NCBI GenBank assembly: GCA_016169945.1
Contig: JADLSH010000286.1
Coordinates: 248,001 to 312,000 of the forward strand
Origin: Trachythela sp. YZ-2020
Taxonomy: Eukaryota > Cnidaria > Anthozoa > Malacalcyonacea > Clavulariidae
DNA length: 64,000 nucleotides
Reading direction: 5' to 3'
Positions 44,775 to 57,408 of the stretch are shown here, in pieces. Every line of letters starts with the position of its first letter. Position 1 is the first letter of the stretch. Below the pieces are notes generated by a model. The model was given only the letters and a program-made list of their open reading frames with translations, ran no database searches and was not told the origin of the DNA. Position numbers and translations under genes: made by a program.

Positions 44775-46190
44775 GGAGGCCACATAGGCATATAATTTTT
44801 GTGTAGTGACTGTAGTCTACAACACTGATCTGAAAACTAGAACTGGATAGAGCATCCTTTTGAATTCAATAAGCCAGAATATTTTTAATGAGATCAGATA
44901 TATAAATCTGTCAAATTCTTGACTAGTCAAATCGTTAGCTGTTTAATTAGTTACACTATGAAGTGAAGTATCTTTTCCTATGTAAAATGAGAAATATAGC
45001 TTCCAACATCTCTTCTAATGAGTTTTAGAACGTTTTAATCACCACATAATGAGGTTTATACTTCATTAGTTATTCACGGGTAAATTTAGGAAGAAAGAAA
45101 GGCCATTGATGATAAATTCTTATCTAGACAATATTTGTCCTTTCCCACCAATAATTATAAACTTATAGAAGCTCTTTAAACATGTCCCCAGCACCACAGT
45201 AGATTTGTGGTGGTCACACCAATATGGCCATCATTGACTTGATTTATGCATTGCAGATGCACTCTCCAGTTCTTGTTTTCAGATCAGTGGTATACAACTA
45301 TATAATTGCCTCGGTTACATGCATCTCGGTTACATGCACAGGTACCCCAGCGACTAATGAATCACACGCCATCAAAAACATGCTATGTTTTTTTTGTAAC
45401 CCTACACGAAATGCGTTTTTGTATCATACTCCTATGCGTTCCTGGTACTCGTCCGCCTCCCCATGACTCCGTTGTTTAATACTCCCATTGTCTTCCTATA
45501 TATAATATCCCTATTTATATAATATCCCCAATATTTCTGGTTTACCAATATGTTACTCCCATGAAAAAGCGCGGATGCATGCTTCCTCTCACTCGAAAAT
45601 TTGTCATGTTTTCAAGTCAAACCATTTAGGAATGCGACCACAGGGACAGCGGGACAGGTAGGGCTAGGGTGGCTATTCTCTCCCCCCCCCGATTTAAATC
45701 AGAGCGGGACAACTGAATACGAAGGTGCCAAATCTTCGCTGCCTGATTATATATCACTGAACTGTAATTAGCGACAACTCCAAAAAATAGAGTTTTTTTG
45801 TAACTTCCTGCAGTGTATGTAAATTGGGGTAGACATATGCTAGATAATCTTGGACATAACCCTTGAGACCATAACTCGCAATATTGGAAAGTTAATGTAC
45901 ACTGACAAAATAATTTTCGTGACCTCCTCTCCCCCAGTTCAATGTTGTGAACAACCCCGAAACAACTTTTGTCAATTTATCAAGACGCAAGCTCAACATT
46001 GAGTTGGGGGAGTGGAGGTTTAAGAAGCGCAACATGATTTTATAGTCTTTATCTATTTATTTATTTTAAGGGGTATTCGAATTTTGCATAGAGGGAAAGG
46101 TAGTCTCAACCAGTTATGTCCAAGATTGTAGCGCAAGAAATTACTCAGCGAATTAAAGATTTTGCGAAGAAAGAAGAATATGTAACTGAA
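44775..46190. other. Intergenic, no gene seen
   Basis: No supported gene. The 45000-45065 stretch (TCTTCTAATGAGTTTTAGAACG) recurs in altered form at 49985-50035, marking another unnamed dispersed repeat. Confidence 0.5.
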
Positions 46191-46194
46191 ACGA

Positions 46195-47185
46195 CGGTAA
46201 TCTATTTATTCATTAACTTTACAACCATACATAAATGTGAAAGAACTAAAACTATTAAATTAGAGAAAAACAACTTTGAATAACTAAATATATGGTTGAA
46301 GGTAAGGTCAACAGGACACGAGTAGTCCCATGTGAAGACCGACCTTAATGAAAACAAACATAACATACATAAAAAAAGACGAGAACAAATATACAATTTA
46401 CAGAAGACATGACGAATTAGGAACAACAGCTTAAGTTGAAAGAATCTCCAAAATGATTTAGGATCATTGAAAACATTTTCGGACAGTCCAGAGAGATATT
46501 CTCTCTTCTTGGAATTAATCCAACACTTGACGTGTTGCCGAGTTCTGCGAAATTTCTCCCAAAGTTGAGGTGAGTTCTCAGCCTTGGCCTTTCTCCTTAG
46601 TGACTCTTTCATTTTGATGGCGTGGAGTAAGTCCTTGGTGATGTACGGAGGGGTGAATGAACGCTTGAGCTTTGTTTTAGGAATGAAATAGTCTACAGCG
46701 GCAAGGAAAGCGTTTTTCCACTTTGACCAGGCAAGATTAACGTCGTGACTTTCGTTGAGGACTATATCTACTAGTGGAGTGTTCCTGATACAGTTAACGA
46801 GGCCAACGAAATCACCCTTAGAGTAATCATATACTATACGTTCAGAGGATTGTTTAGGTTGATGATGGAGTTTTAAGTTGAAAAATATTGCTTTGTGATC
46901 AGAGTGCAGAGAGATGGAGTCGTCATCAGTAACTTCGAAGTTGTTGGTCAAATGTTCGTTTGTAGTTAAAACCAGGTCGATAAGATTGTTACCGTGGGTA
47001 GGAGAGTTGATCAATTGTAGGTAACTAAACTCAGAGACAATGTCAATGAAACCAATTTCAGAACTTAAGGTAGAACATTGATCAGTGGAACAATGAAACC
47101 GGCCAAGAGAACTAGCTAAGTTATTTCCCAAATCCAGCTGCAGGTGAACAGCAACCTGAGACACTCTCCTCCGCAGAGGCTTCAT
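46195..47185 (-). pseudogene. LINE endonuclease end fused to 3' untranslated region
   Basis: The frame reads GFIDIVSEFSYLQLINSPTH, NLIDLVLTTNEHL and ISLHSDHKAIFFNLKL (end of the AP endonuclease with the S-D-H box). It continues with SFTPPYITKDLLHAIKMKES, CWINSKKREYLSGLSENVFN, DPKSFWRFF (linker toward RT). At this point RT should start, but the frame enters non-coding-like hydrophobic sequence ending in AATGAATAAATAG near 46200, a typical 3' end. An internal deletion from the linker to the 3' untranslated region removed the whole RT. The lineage differs from those at 7.3-9.1 and 12.5-17.2 kb. The residues before about position 30 may not belong to the element (see the palindrome at 47158). Confidence 0.8.
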
Positions 47186-47275
47186 TAATTTTTTATTATT
47201 TCAATTTTTCATTATGCATAACAATGGTGACATAGAGATAGTGGTGGAAAGGCTTTGCGGAGGAGAGTGAACCTG
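47158..47275. repeat. Short inverted repeat at the LINE edge
   Basis: ACACTCTCCTCCGCAGAGGC at 47160 is inverted as GGCTTTGCGGAGGAGAGTG at 47250, about 70 bp apart. It marks the 5' edge of the LINE fragment and could be an insertion scar. Confidence 0.65.
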
Positions 47276-47279
47276 AGAC

Positions 47280-48830
47280 TTATAAACTACATGAATGTAT
47301 TATAAACAATCTTAACCATTGTATAAACTGTACCTTTTTCATTTTAATTGCACCATTAATGGTAAAATGACCTGGCAAATGGCCAGTAATGTTACAGTAG
47401 ATAGTAAATACGCTGAGAAATTTGCAAATCTTTGCTTCGATAAAGTTACTGAAGTGACCCGTGGTGTGGCTTTTCTTCAAAGTGCCCTTTTCTCCAGCAA
47501 AAGCAATGGGAAAAGTGTCCTTTTCTAATAGAAAAGGTGCCCTTAAGACGAAGTGCCCCCCCCCCCCAAGTTGAAGTTGCTTCCTACGCCTATGAGTGGC
47601 AAAGCAAGGCAGTGTGAACATTTATTTTATTAAACATTCCCATACCTTTGTATTAGGTGGTATTTGGCAGAATTGTAAACAAATTCGTCCGGTTCCATAT
47701 TCCTAGCAACCAAATCCCCCCCCCAGACAAGATGGCTGAAGTAGCCGTGAAATCCCCTATATTCGTTACTGCTCAAAAAGGAATTAATTACGATTGCGAT
47801 TACTTGCTTCAAAAGGTAATTAATTCCTCATTACAATTACCTGTTTTCAAAAGTAAATAATTACAAATTATAAAATCACCCCCTCAAAGTAAGTAATCAC
47901 AGATTTCATTTTGTAATGTGGAGCTTGTGGCAAATAGACTTCGATTCTCACACCAGAAATGGAAATAGGCCAGGTTTAGTGAAGAAATTTAAGCTCTATT
48001 GACTATTTCATAATCGTTACTATGTAAATTGTTGCAAGCACTGAGACAAGATGACCACAGAGATTGTTTTTGCATTTTGATGGTATTTTCATATTTTTTC
48101 TCGATGGTAAATATCATTATTCTATTTACGAATGCTTTCAGTAAAGGAATTTGTCATTTTCCTTTGCTAAAGGAATGCGTTCCTTTGTTTTGTAACCGTT
48201 TCTTTCCAACAATGTAACGAGTAGCCTGTAACGCATCACAATTATAAAGAGGAACCACACAACTGCTATTCGTACGGTTTCATGCGTCCCGTGCGAGCAT
48301 CGGGGAAAATGGTGAAAATTTGAGTATGGCTCTGATTTCATCTAGTCCCATGTAAACGAAGGCTAAGAAATAAATAATATTTTTGTAAGTCTCGACTGTG
48401 AGCAGAAGGTATTCAGCCCCAGTGAATTCCATATATATCTGGAGTGGGAACTGACGTCCAAAAAGTGAAGCCAAAGATGGCGGAAATTGATGTTCAGTAC
48501 CAGTCCCTTTCTATTGTTTTTTTCTGTGCGGCTTGCACAAGGCACTTCGTGTTTTTAGTTCGATTTAAAGAATAATATGATTCTATGAACTAATACTCGA
48601 TTAGCGATACGATCTATCCGTTAGAAAATACTGGATTTAGCTGGAAGAAAGGTATGAAAACTGTGTATGATGTTTTACATGGGTTTGGTCTCACCTTTCC
48701 TATTGACCGAACATTAGAAGTTCTTACTCCAGATATATATGCAGCTCACTGTTCAGCACTTGAAAGTGACGTCATAACTCATAATTGTTTGCATACGCTA
48801 TTTTGGGTGGAAAATTGAAAATGACATTTA
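47280..48830. other. Intergenic, no gene seen
   Basis: No supported gene. C-runs at 47556-47567 and 47717. A short ATTACTTGC / GTAATTAATT-rich stretch at 47780-47900 is AT-repetitive. Confidence 0.5.
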
Positions 48831-48832
48831 AT

Positions 48833-48963
48833 AATTATTGGATGAGGTTGAGCGTGATATCGAGAATTATCAAGGCCGAGGTTGTGTTATACTTAGATAA
48901 CACAGAGGAGGCCTTGATAATTCTCGATATCACGCGAAAACCGAATTCAATAATTATTTTATT
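48833..48963. repeat. Foldback MITE
   Basis: AATAATTATTGGATGAGGTT and GCGTGATATCGAGAATTATC are inverted in the right half (GATAATTCTCGATATCACGC, TTCAATAATTATT). A fragment of the same family (TTATTGGATAAGGCTGAGCATG) lies at 59819. Confidence 0.85.
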
Positions 48964-48998
48964 ACGCGTTTTCAAGCCTATATTCAAGCCATAACAAC

Positions 48999-49390
48999 AT
49001 GCAGACGTCGAGGTACGATTTGCGGCGTAATAGTAATGGTATTTTATTAGGAAGAAGCACAAAAAGAACTAAGAAGACAATGGGCGACCGCGCGTTCATG
49101 ATTGCTGCTCCAATATTATGGAATGAACTGCCTCTATCTGTGAGACAAGCAGCTACTGTTGACAATTTTAAGACATTGGTAAAGACGTACTTATTTGCCA
49201 TGTCATATAATTAATATGCAGTCTACGGATACAAATGCTGTATATAGGTCAATTTAATTTATTTATACTATTGTAATTAACTAGTTTTTATATCATAGTT
49301 GTAATATTGTAATGCGCGTATGAATATTTCATAGAATATGTGCAATATAAATTGAAAATATTATTATTATTATTATTATTATTATTATGC
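48999..49390 (+). pseudogene. LINE RT C-terminal tail with (ATT)n tail
   Basis: The frame to 49214 reads RYDLRRNSNGILLGRSTKRT, MGDRAFMIAAPILWNELP, SVRQAATVDNFKTLVKTYLF. This is the standard C-terminal end of CR1/L2-like ORF2 (GDRAF---AP-LWN-LP---R----V--FK--LKT-LF). A roughly 150-bp 3' untranslated part and an (ATT)n tail at 49362-49388 follow. The 5' truncation point abuts the foldback MITE at 48963. Confidence 0.85.
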
Positions 49391-49399
49391 AGACACAAT

Positions 49400-50820
49400 T
49401 TTTTGTAAACAATTTTAATTACATTGAAAGGGCTTCTATAGCCCTTCAAAATTTGCACAGCTAACTTTGTTGCTCTCTTAGTGTTTACAACATCTTTTCC
49501 GTCCAAACGTTTTTGCATGTCGATGTCTGTTAGCGAGGCGAACCTCGCCATATTTGCTAAGTTTTTCCTTTTTGTATAGAAACAAACTGTTTTCAATGGC
49601 GTGGCGAATATTTTCATATTTACAAATATCAAGACAATATAATGCGTAATAATAACACGTATACGCCAACTTTTCTTAATAGCTCGAGTTCTAGATACGC
49701 GCTAAACAAGAAAGTATGAACCAAAATACTCCTCGTTGTTCAAGAATTCCAACGAGATATAGCTTGATTTACAACTCTCAGTATTTCGAAAGATCGCTGA
49801 AATTTGTTATTCACTTCGCGCGAACAAATTCGCCTAGCGGATATAACGGGCTTAACACACAATTTGATTGGCTAATGCGTGCGCATTATAACGCAATAAT
49901 GGCTGTGGCGCCGCCTGCTCAAAGTAGTTTTACTATCAAGGAAATGTCTTTTGCTGTGCACATTGAAAGATATTGCTTCCCACATTTCTTCTAACGAGTT
50001 TTAGAACGTTTTAAACACTACATAACGAGACTTTAGGCGGCATTAGGCGAAATACATTCGTGCGCGAAAGATGAGGATGTTATCCTATTTGCCATTTTAA
50101 TATAATATGGTGTCAAAAACAAGACTTTATCCATAAGTTTTGAATATTTTTGTTCAAGATGAAAAACGCAACAGCTAAATAGCTAATTGTACGGTCCATT
50201 GTATGTAATTTAGGGAAAGGGAATATTAGAAAGTTTTCAGCCCGACTGCCGCAGTATGGCATAGACTCTTATTAAATCAATTGTATACAAAAGTTGAAAG
50301 TTGTTTCGACCATGATTATGTAAAAGCAATCTACAACAACAGTGGATATGGAGAACGTCATGATAATGGTTTCGTACCCTTTTACCACAGCAATTCATGC
50401 ACTCAATACTTAACGATATAGTAGCTTTCCCCGATCCCATACATCAGCAGCCAGGAAGAAATCTCAGCGCACGCTTAAAAGCAACCATGTATACTGCCCA
50501 TTACTCGATAATATTTTACACAATATTCTCACCATAGCATTTACTACCAAGATCAACTTAATTTAACTTTAGTTTTCTTTTCTTGTAATGTCTGATATTT
50601 TGTAATAGCGATATCAATCATCTTCATAAGATGTTCTCCAAACTAGAAAATGATATTTTATTGTGTTAGAGAGAAATGTTGGGTTACAAAGCCAGACTAT
50701 GAACGTTAATGGGTGACCGAGAAGAAAATAATGAGAGTAAAAAAAGCAAAATTAATGCCTTGAATGATAACACATATTAGTAGAATCATACTAGTATAAT
50801 ATTGCAAATGCTGTAATTTG
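49400..50820. other. Intergenic, no gene seen
   Basis: A 279-bp plus-strand frame at 49716-49994 has no recognisable motif and I do not call it. The 49985-50035 repeat has a relative at 45000-45065. Confidence 0.45.
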
Positions 50821-50826
50821 ATTGGC

Positions 50827-51561
50827 TACGCTACTCGCTATCTAATTGTCGATAGATAGCGAGTAGCGAAACAGCCATCTCCTCGGCGCGATTTTTAACG
50901 AATTTATTTCAATAAATTATGAAAAAGTTTTGAAATACTGTTTTCTTGCTGGTTTCTACTAAAACAATTAGATTATTCGCTCTCGATTTCTATGAGATGA
51001 TAGTTGATTCGGGCTTCGCCCTCATCAACCATCACCTCATAGAAATCTTGAGCTCATAATATAATTGTTAAATACATCCTTCTTCACAACGGCTATAGAG
51101 CTCGTTTTCGTGATTGAGATCACGGCTTGAGAGCCACTTATCTTGTTACTCATGGTAACATAATTATATAAAAGTTTTTTACACAATTTACAATAACGGT
51201 ATGATTTCTAGATAAACGGCTCTAAAGATCATGTCTCAATCACGAAAACAAGGCTCTATAGCCAACTGAAGGCTAAGAACTTTCCGGAAAGGTGTAATGC
51301 GCATGTGAGCGAACAGGAAGTAATAATCGTACAGGATGCGGTGTTAGTGGCAGGGTGGTTGTACATGTGGCTCTCATGTCTGAGACCAGAATTCAATATA
51401 CGATTCTTACAATATGCAGTTGTGTTATTAGAACAGAGGTGGAAAAATAACTTTCTTCCCGTAATATGCTGCAGACCTGCATCTAGTAGTTGTCTATGAG
51501 CGAATAGTCAACGAAGGCGAAGCCTGAGTCGACTATTCGCTCATAGACAACGAGGACGAGT
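50827..51561. repeat. Four short foldbacks in a row
   Basis: Hairpins at 50827-50871 (GCTACTCGCTATCTA inverted), 50962-51071 (ATTTCTATGAGATGAT inverted around TTCGGGCTTCGCCC), 51091-51263 (GGCTATAGAGCTCGTTTTCGTGATTGAGA inverted) and 51487-51561 (TTGTCTATGAGCGAATAGTC inverted around GGCGAAGCC). All are non-coding. The GGCTTCGCC loop is shared by two of them. Confidence 0.8.
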
Positions 51562-51760
51562 TGTCTAATTGTTTTAGTATACACCTTGTATAGATATATT
51601 AATTTCGAGAAAATAATCCATACACCGTGTAATTTTTAAAATAATTTAATTCAGTTGTGTTATTTAACCACTCGTGAGCGGCAAGTAAAAGCAGATTTAT
51701 TAATAAAATACGGTTTCTATTTCGTTCCTTGCCATTAAAAATCGGTAATGAGGATCGCGT

Positions 51761-52998
51761 CACTTCCACTGACCTATACTAAATGGACTGAGCGCACAAT
51801 CTATTTTGACAGGAGCTCGGTGTCCTCATCACTGCTGACGTCGCAAATTGATTCTTTGACCCGCTTCAGAGATTGCTTCAGAGATTGCATCAGTGCACGC
51901 TTAGACTAGCGCATGCGCTTCATGTGCAAAATGCCATAATTATGTGGAAATCAACAAGTATGAAAGGAATATCTTGTGATTCGAAGCCATAGTTACAAAT
52001 AGGAGTAACATGTGGCATCAATGTAAATTACAAATGTGGATACCAGGAACTTTGTTGTAGCGAAGTAGCGAATAGTTCGCTACATTTTTTTAGCGGTAGC
52101 TGTAGTCAGTAGTGAACTACATTTTTTGACGTGTAGCAGTAGTTGTAGCTGACTACAATATTTTGAAGTAGCGGTAGTTGTAGCGAACTACAAAAATTTT
52201 GTAGTCTACCCACCCTTGGTCTTTGCTCTCATGCGTAAGCTCGCTGACATGCAAATGTGTCGATAAAAGGCTGGTGTTTTAAATGTTTCAAAAAAATGCT
52301 AATTTTGCACTTTTGAGGCGAGAAATTCCTGTGAAATCATTATAAAAAATAAGTCAGTTTATACTAAATGTGATTTTTAAGAAATTGGCGGTCTGTCAAG
52401 TATGTTTTCAATTGTCAATTAAGCCGTACATGTTTAGAAAAAAATCTCAAACGGCCGTAGGAAACTTCACAAAAACAGTCTTTTACTCAGTATAATATCA
52501 GGAAAGATTGTTGGAAAATTTTTTTAGGTCAACAGCAGAATAATACTTACATAACACGATAAATTTTATAAAAAAATATAGCATAAATGCCAGCAATCAT
52601 CGATGGCCCAAAGCTCTTGTTGTGGTCGTGTATAAAAACATACCGAAGCGATAATTTTATTTAACATTAAAAGGTTTTTTTCAAACTTGCAACAGGAAAA
52701 TATACTCCTGTATTTGAAAAGGTTGTTTTCAACTCGAAGGTAATAAATATTTACCAAAAACAACACAGTTTGCAAAAAAACAACACAGAATTGACAAAAA
52801 AGTTTAAAAATAAACTTTTGTCTTTTTCAAAAACATAATTTGCCCGCGAGCACAAACAACATTAGGAAAATAACGGCATGCGGTAATTTTTATCGGCGCG
52901 AGCATGGGCGCGAGGACCTATATGACGTCAGCAACGGTAAGGACACTTTTTGACCTCGAGCACTCAGTCCATTTAGTATAGCGGGTCAGTGGTCACTT
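51761..52998. mobile_element. 1.2-kb foldback element
   Basis: CACTTCCACTGACC and ATACTAAATGGACTGAGC at the left return inverted at the right end (GCACTCAGTCCATTTAGTAT, GGTCAGTGG). A second inner pair involves TGACGTC and GTGTCCTCATC / GAGGACC. The interior holds the GTAG-repeat patch at 52040-52200. Non-coding. Target duplication not clear. Confidence 0.65.
52040..52200. repeat. Degenerate GTAGC(T/G)GTAG / GAACTACA repeat patch
   Basis: Repeated alternation of AGTAGCGGTAGTTGTAGC and its approximate inverse (GCTACA, GAACTACATTTTTTGACG) over 160 bp. It can pair in many registers. Non-coding. Confidence 0.75.
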
Positions 52999-53658
52999 CT
53001 CAAGCTTTTATGTGCGCCTATTCGTTGAGAATACTGAGATACATTTCTGGGCCCGGTTGTATCAAAGGTGGATAAGTTATCCGGTGGATAAAATGCGTTG
53101 TACGAAGCACGGATAGCAGGGTGGATAGCTATCCGTCGGATAAGCTTAAATTTAACCGGAAAAAACCGGATTTTCCTGAAATTTCTCACCTCAACGTCAG
53201 CTGTTGCTGGGCTTTTGTGAACTTTATAATTTAACTTGTATAAAATCCATCCATATCTTGAATTAACTTGCGATAAATTTCCGGTTGTTGGTTGTATTGT
53301 TCTTTTTCAGTCCGTCGTCACTAGTATTAATATAGTCAGACTTGTATGATTTTATTGTACATTTTCATAGTACGTGAAGTACGTGTGGTGTTTTTATTCA
53401 CTAGCTAGCACTTCACGATCTTTGTTTATGCGAAGACAACAGAGAGGCAGAAACTGTTTAGTATATGAGTTGAGTATACTTTTTCCTGTAGAATAAATTA
53501 AATATTTTGTTCCTTGACCTTGCACACATTTCATAACAATTTTAAGAACATTTTCTCTCAAGTTTTGATCGGCTAATCAAAGCGAGCGAACAAAATTCGC
53601 CGTCTTGTTGACCGCTATTGCCTAATAGTCGGCCGGCCAAGCTATCGAACGGTGCAAG

Positions 53659-54039
53659 CAGGGCCTTTTTTAACTAATGTACTGGAGGGGCCAAAGCCCC
53701 CCCAGCCCCCATGTTGGCCTCCCCAGTAAGCTATTTTGGCCCCCCCAGTGAAGGTCCCTTTTGTCCAAAATATGAGCAAAAAAGGGGGAAAAACCGAGTT
53801 CAGTAGAGGAAAGTGATGGTATTCTCACAACAAAACCTGGCCCATTTAGATGGGATATATCAAAAATTGTTTCTGAAAATGCAGGAAATCAAGGCACAGA
53901 GACTCAAGAATACAAACATTTTCTGGGGAGGACCCCCAGACCCCCCTTCAGCTTCCGACACCTGTAATACACCACCTATTTGTTACGTCCCCTTTCGATG
54001 ATGGCCCCCCCCACTAACAATTTCTTAAAAAAGGCCCTG
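53659..54039. mobile_element. hAT-type MITE, perfect 8-bp duplication
   Basis: Ends CAGGGCCTTTTTTAA at 53659 and TTAAAAAAGGCCCTG ending at 54039, flanked by GGTGCAAG at 53651-53658 and 54040-54047. The interior has CCCCCCAG runs. 381 bp, non-coding. Confidence 0.92.
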
Positions 54040-54684
54040 GGTGCAAGTTGATGGCAACTTCGTGTTAGAAGCTGGCAACAAACATATTCATACTCAGATA
54101 GATGTAGAGAAAAAGGTTTGAGTTGTTCCCAAGCCGAAAAATGAATTTTTAAGTGAAAAATCGAGAGTTTTTAGGCCGCCTTCCCGCAACTCGCGGCAAC
54201 TAAACTTCAAACGATTGCCGAAAATTACGTTGCTATGCTACAAGTTTCTTTGCTCTGATTGGTCATCAATAACGTTCGCTTAATTAGTCGACCAATGAGC
54301 GAACGTAAAAGTGTGTGCACTTCCGGTTTTTGTATTCACGACATAAACAAACTGCGAAGATCGAGGGGAATAACTTGCAAAATTTTACAATTTCAGCGAT
54401 ATTTAGGTACGTTTTTTCGTGTTAAAGCCATATACACTGCGTAAACATATTGTACCACAAGAGGCCCAGGCTCTATTTGTCCGCGCCCGCCTGTGACTTC
54501 CTTATAACGAGGGAAGGAAGGAAACATTGAGACCAAAATAGCCCAGACTTGGCATATGTTACACGAAACTATCCTCGATTTTTCGCCTTTAAATGCATTT
54601 CTTGCGAGATTAATCGATATCCCCTGCAAGAATGGCACCGTACAACTCTCAAAACAACGATGCTTTAATGGCTTAATGGCTTAA

Positions 54685-55905
54685 GGTGGTACACCACAAC
54701 AAATTATTATTTTCTTAAAAATGCCTATTTCAATAATTTTTTGCCCAGAACTATTCCTCTGATCAAATGATAACCAATGACACAGTTTTCAAAATTATGA
54801 TTGCCATGGTTACCAATATAATTACCCTCAGCAGTCAAAGAATGGTGTCTCGATAAAAACGATTACAAGACAACCAAACATGACAAATCTTCAAAAATGG
54901 TAAAAATAGAAACCAATATATGACGTGTATGCTGAGAACTAGGATCTTTAAAAAATATTGAGTTTTAGTTATTTTTTTCTGAAGGAGTTGATGTCGGATA
55001 TATTTTTATGTCTTTTCGGTCAGAAAAATAATGATTGTACATCATAGATTTAGCCAATTTCAAAAATCCTAGTTTACAGCATAGATAAGGTATATACAAA
55101 GCTTCACTGAAAATTTGAATTCATTTGGTTCATTGCTTTAGGAGATATCGTTTTTAGCGTACTGCTAGTTAGGTCAAAATTGAAAACTGAATAAAAGCTT
55201 TTATTTACTTATATTATAAGCACAAATGAAAAATTGGACATGGAGCTCCCTTATATTTTCAAATGCTCACAAAATATACGTTGACTAATTCGGGGTCGAA
55301 GTCACATAGCCAAACATATCCTAAACGGGAGAGGTAGGCATATATATCATGAAAATTCCATGCTAGATTTTTTCAAAAATGTTTAATTAACACGTACTAT
55401 TTCAACATCTAAGTTTGGTTCCCAGCTGTGACCTCCGCCGTTGCCGTCTTTAAAAAGACACCAATGTTTAACCCTTCGGTTCTTTGAAAGGTTATGGCAG
55501 ATCGACTTTCGTCGGACTTTACAGGATGTCCTCAATCAGTCAAAGCCTTGAAGTGGAACCGTAATTATACAAAATATATAGCGTGAACACAATTTACTTT
55601 CACGCCATTATAACGCCTCTCCCGCCTAAATATAACCTACTTGTACTTGGTGTAATTTCAAATAAAATCGTTTAAATTCACTAGATAGCTAGGGGTGGGG
55701 GGGGGGGGGGTAGGTGGATGTCGTTGCTATGGTGGTTACTACGGGAAAAAAATTTCAAACAAGCTGCTATTTTCCCCTATTTACCCATTTTCCGCCAAAC
55801 AAATAGAAAAATTAACACCAGAAAACGAAAAATGGATCATTAACGATGCATAATATGGCTAATTTCAAAATAGGATTTTCCTTTAAAATTTTGTGTTATA
55901 CCACC
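54685..55905. mobile_element. TTAA-flanked non-autonomous element
   Basis: Ends GGTGGTACACCACAAC at 54685 and GTTATACCACC ending at 55905, between TTAA copies at 54681-54684 and 55906-55909. The right arm of the large palindrome shows the uninterrupted site (TTTGATTAAAGCATCG at 56209-56224), so the insertion came after the palindrome formed. Two extra TTAATGGC copies precede the left edge. No coding frame. Confidence 0.85.
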
Positions 55906-56436
55906 TTAATCAAAGAGCTTAAATTCGCTCTAAAATCCGTGAGGGAATGACAAAATTTGGCAAAAATATATCCGCGTGCCAGGTTTCTGGTCAAAAACCG
56001 GAAGTCGTTGAACAACTCAAAATACACTCAAACCTGATTGGACAACTTTGAAATTTGAAATTTTTGTTGACATTCGATGTCCAATCAGGTTTGAAGTGTA
56101 TTTTGAGTTGTTCAACGACTTCCGTTTTTGACCAGCAAACCAGGCACGCGGATATATTTTTGCAAATTTTGTCATTCCCTCACGGATTTTAGAGCGAATT
56201 TAAGCTCTTTGATTAAAGCATCGTTGTTTTGAGAGTTGTACGGTATCATTCTTGCAGGGGATATCGATTAATCTCGAAAGAAATGCATTTAAAGGCGAAA
56301 AATCGAGGATAGTTTCGTGTTACATATGCCAAGTCTGGGCTATTTTGGTCTCAATGTTTCCTTCCTTCCCTCGTCAAAGGAAGTCACAGGCGGCGCGGGC
56401 AAATAGAGCCTGGGCCTCCTGTGATTGTACTTCATT

Positions 56437-57408
56437 CAGCGACACTGACTTGGCCCTAGTGTGTCAAATTTATTTTATTGTTGTGCCAATACTTTGACTA
56501 TTTTGTCAAGTATTTTTCAATGTTTAAATACAGCCAGAAATCCAGAATCAAATTATAATATTGAGTGCTGAAAATTTACAAAAATAAATGCTAAATTATA
56601 ATTTATTTATCGATGTTAGTATGGTCAAACATAAACTAAGATTTGTTAGACATTTGCAGTAATATAATCGGCGTTTCTTTTGCAAAACATTCACATACAT
56701 TTTTTTGATAATACATTCCAAATTAGTTGGGTTCATGAAGTCAATGCAATCTATTTGTGAGTTTAGTAGGGTTGAATTCGTTTGTGACTTTATTCTGTCT
56801 AAATTATAAATTTTGTAATATAAAGATTCCGACTCTGTCATCCTTAAGAGTAAGGTCAACAAAATATCATATTTTCCAATCTACTGTAGCACAACTTACT
56901 AGAATAATAATCACTGACACTGTGCATGCTTGCATGGTAATGCCAATGACCTGCTCCCGTCAATTTATATCGTATTCTTTTTTTACACTCTTGTATAGAC
57001 TTCTATGAAGCCAGCTTTTAGTTCAAATTAGCCTGTAATAGTTGTTTTCCTCAAAATTATAGAGTAACACTGGCCAAGTCTAGTTTACTCCAAGTTGCTT
57101 TATGGATTTTATATGGCAAATGAAATACATAGCCTTGAATTATGTGCGTTTCTTAATATGTAATCGCACGAAGTTTACGGCAAAATATATCAGTTGTGTA
57201 TATTTTCTATTAGCTGTAATCCGCGAATTAGATTGTATTTATTAATCTAGACAACTACGAACACTCAAATATCCTATAAAGGCAAGTACTAGACAAGTAG
57301 AATCTAACTAAATATTAAGGTCAGAAGAAGTACGAAGAATTTTGGCACAAGAATAAAATAAATTTGACACAAAAGGGCCAAATCAGTGTCACTGAACAAA
57401 GTACAATA
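56437..57408. mobile_element. Nested inverted-repeat element
   Basis: TTGTACTTCATTCAGCGACA...CTTGGCCC at the left is inverted at about 57372-57408 (GGGCCAAATCAGTGTCACTG...GTACAA). The opposite palindrome arm (54445-54460, ATTGTACCACAAGAGG) lacks these 970 bp. The interior frames have no recognisable motif. Confidence 0.7.

Noticed and set aside
49716..49994. 92-codon plus-strand gene
   Set aside because: No recognisable motif, biased composition or splice support. Part overlaps a dispersed repeat.
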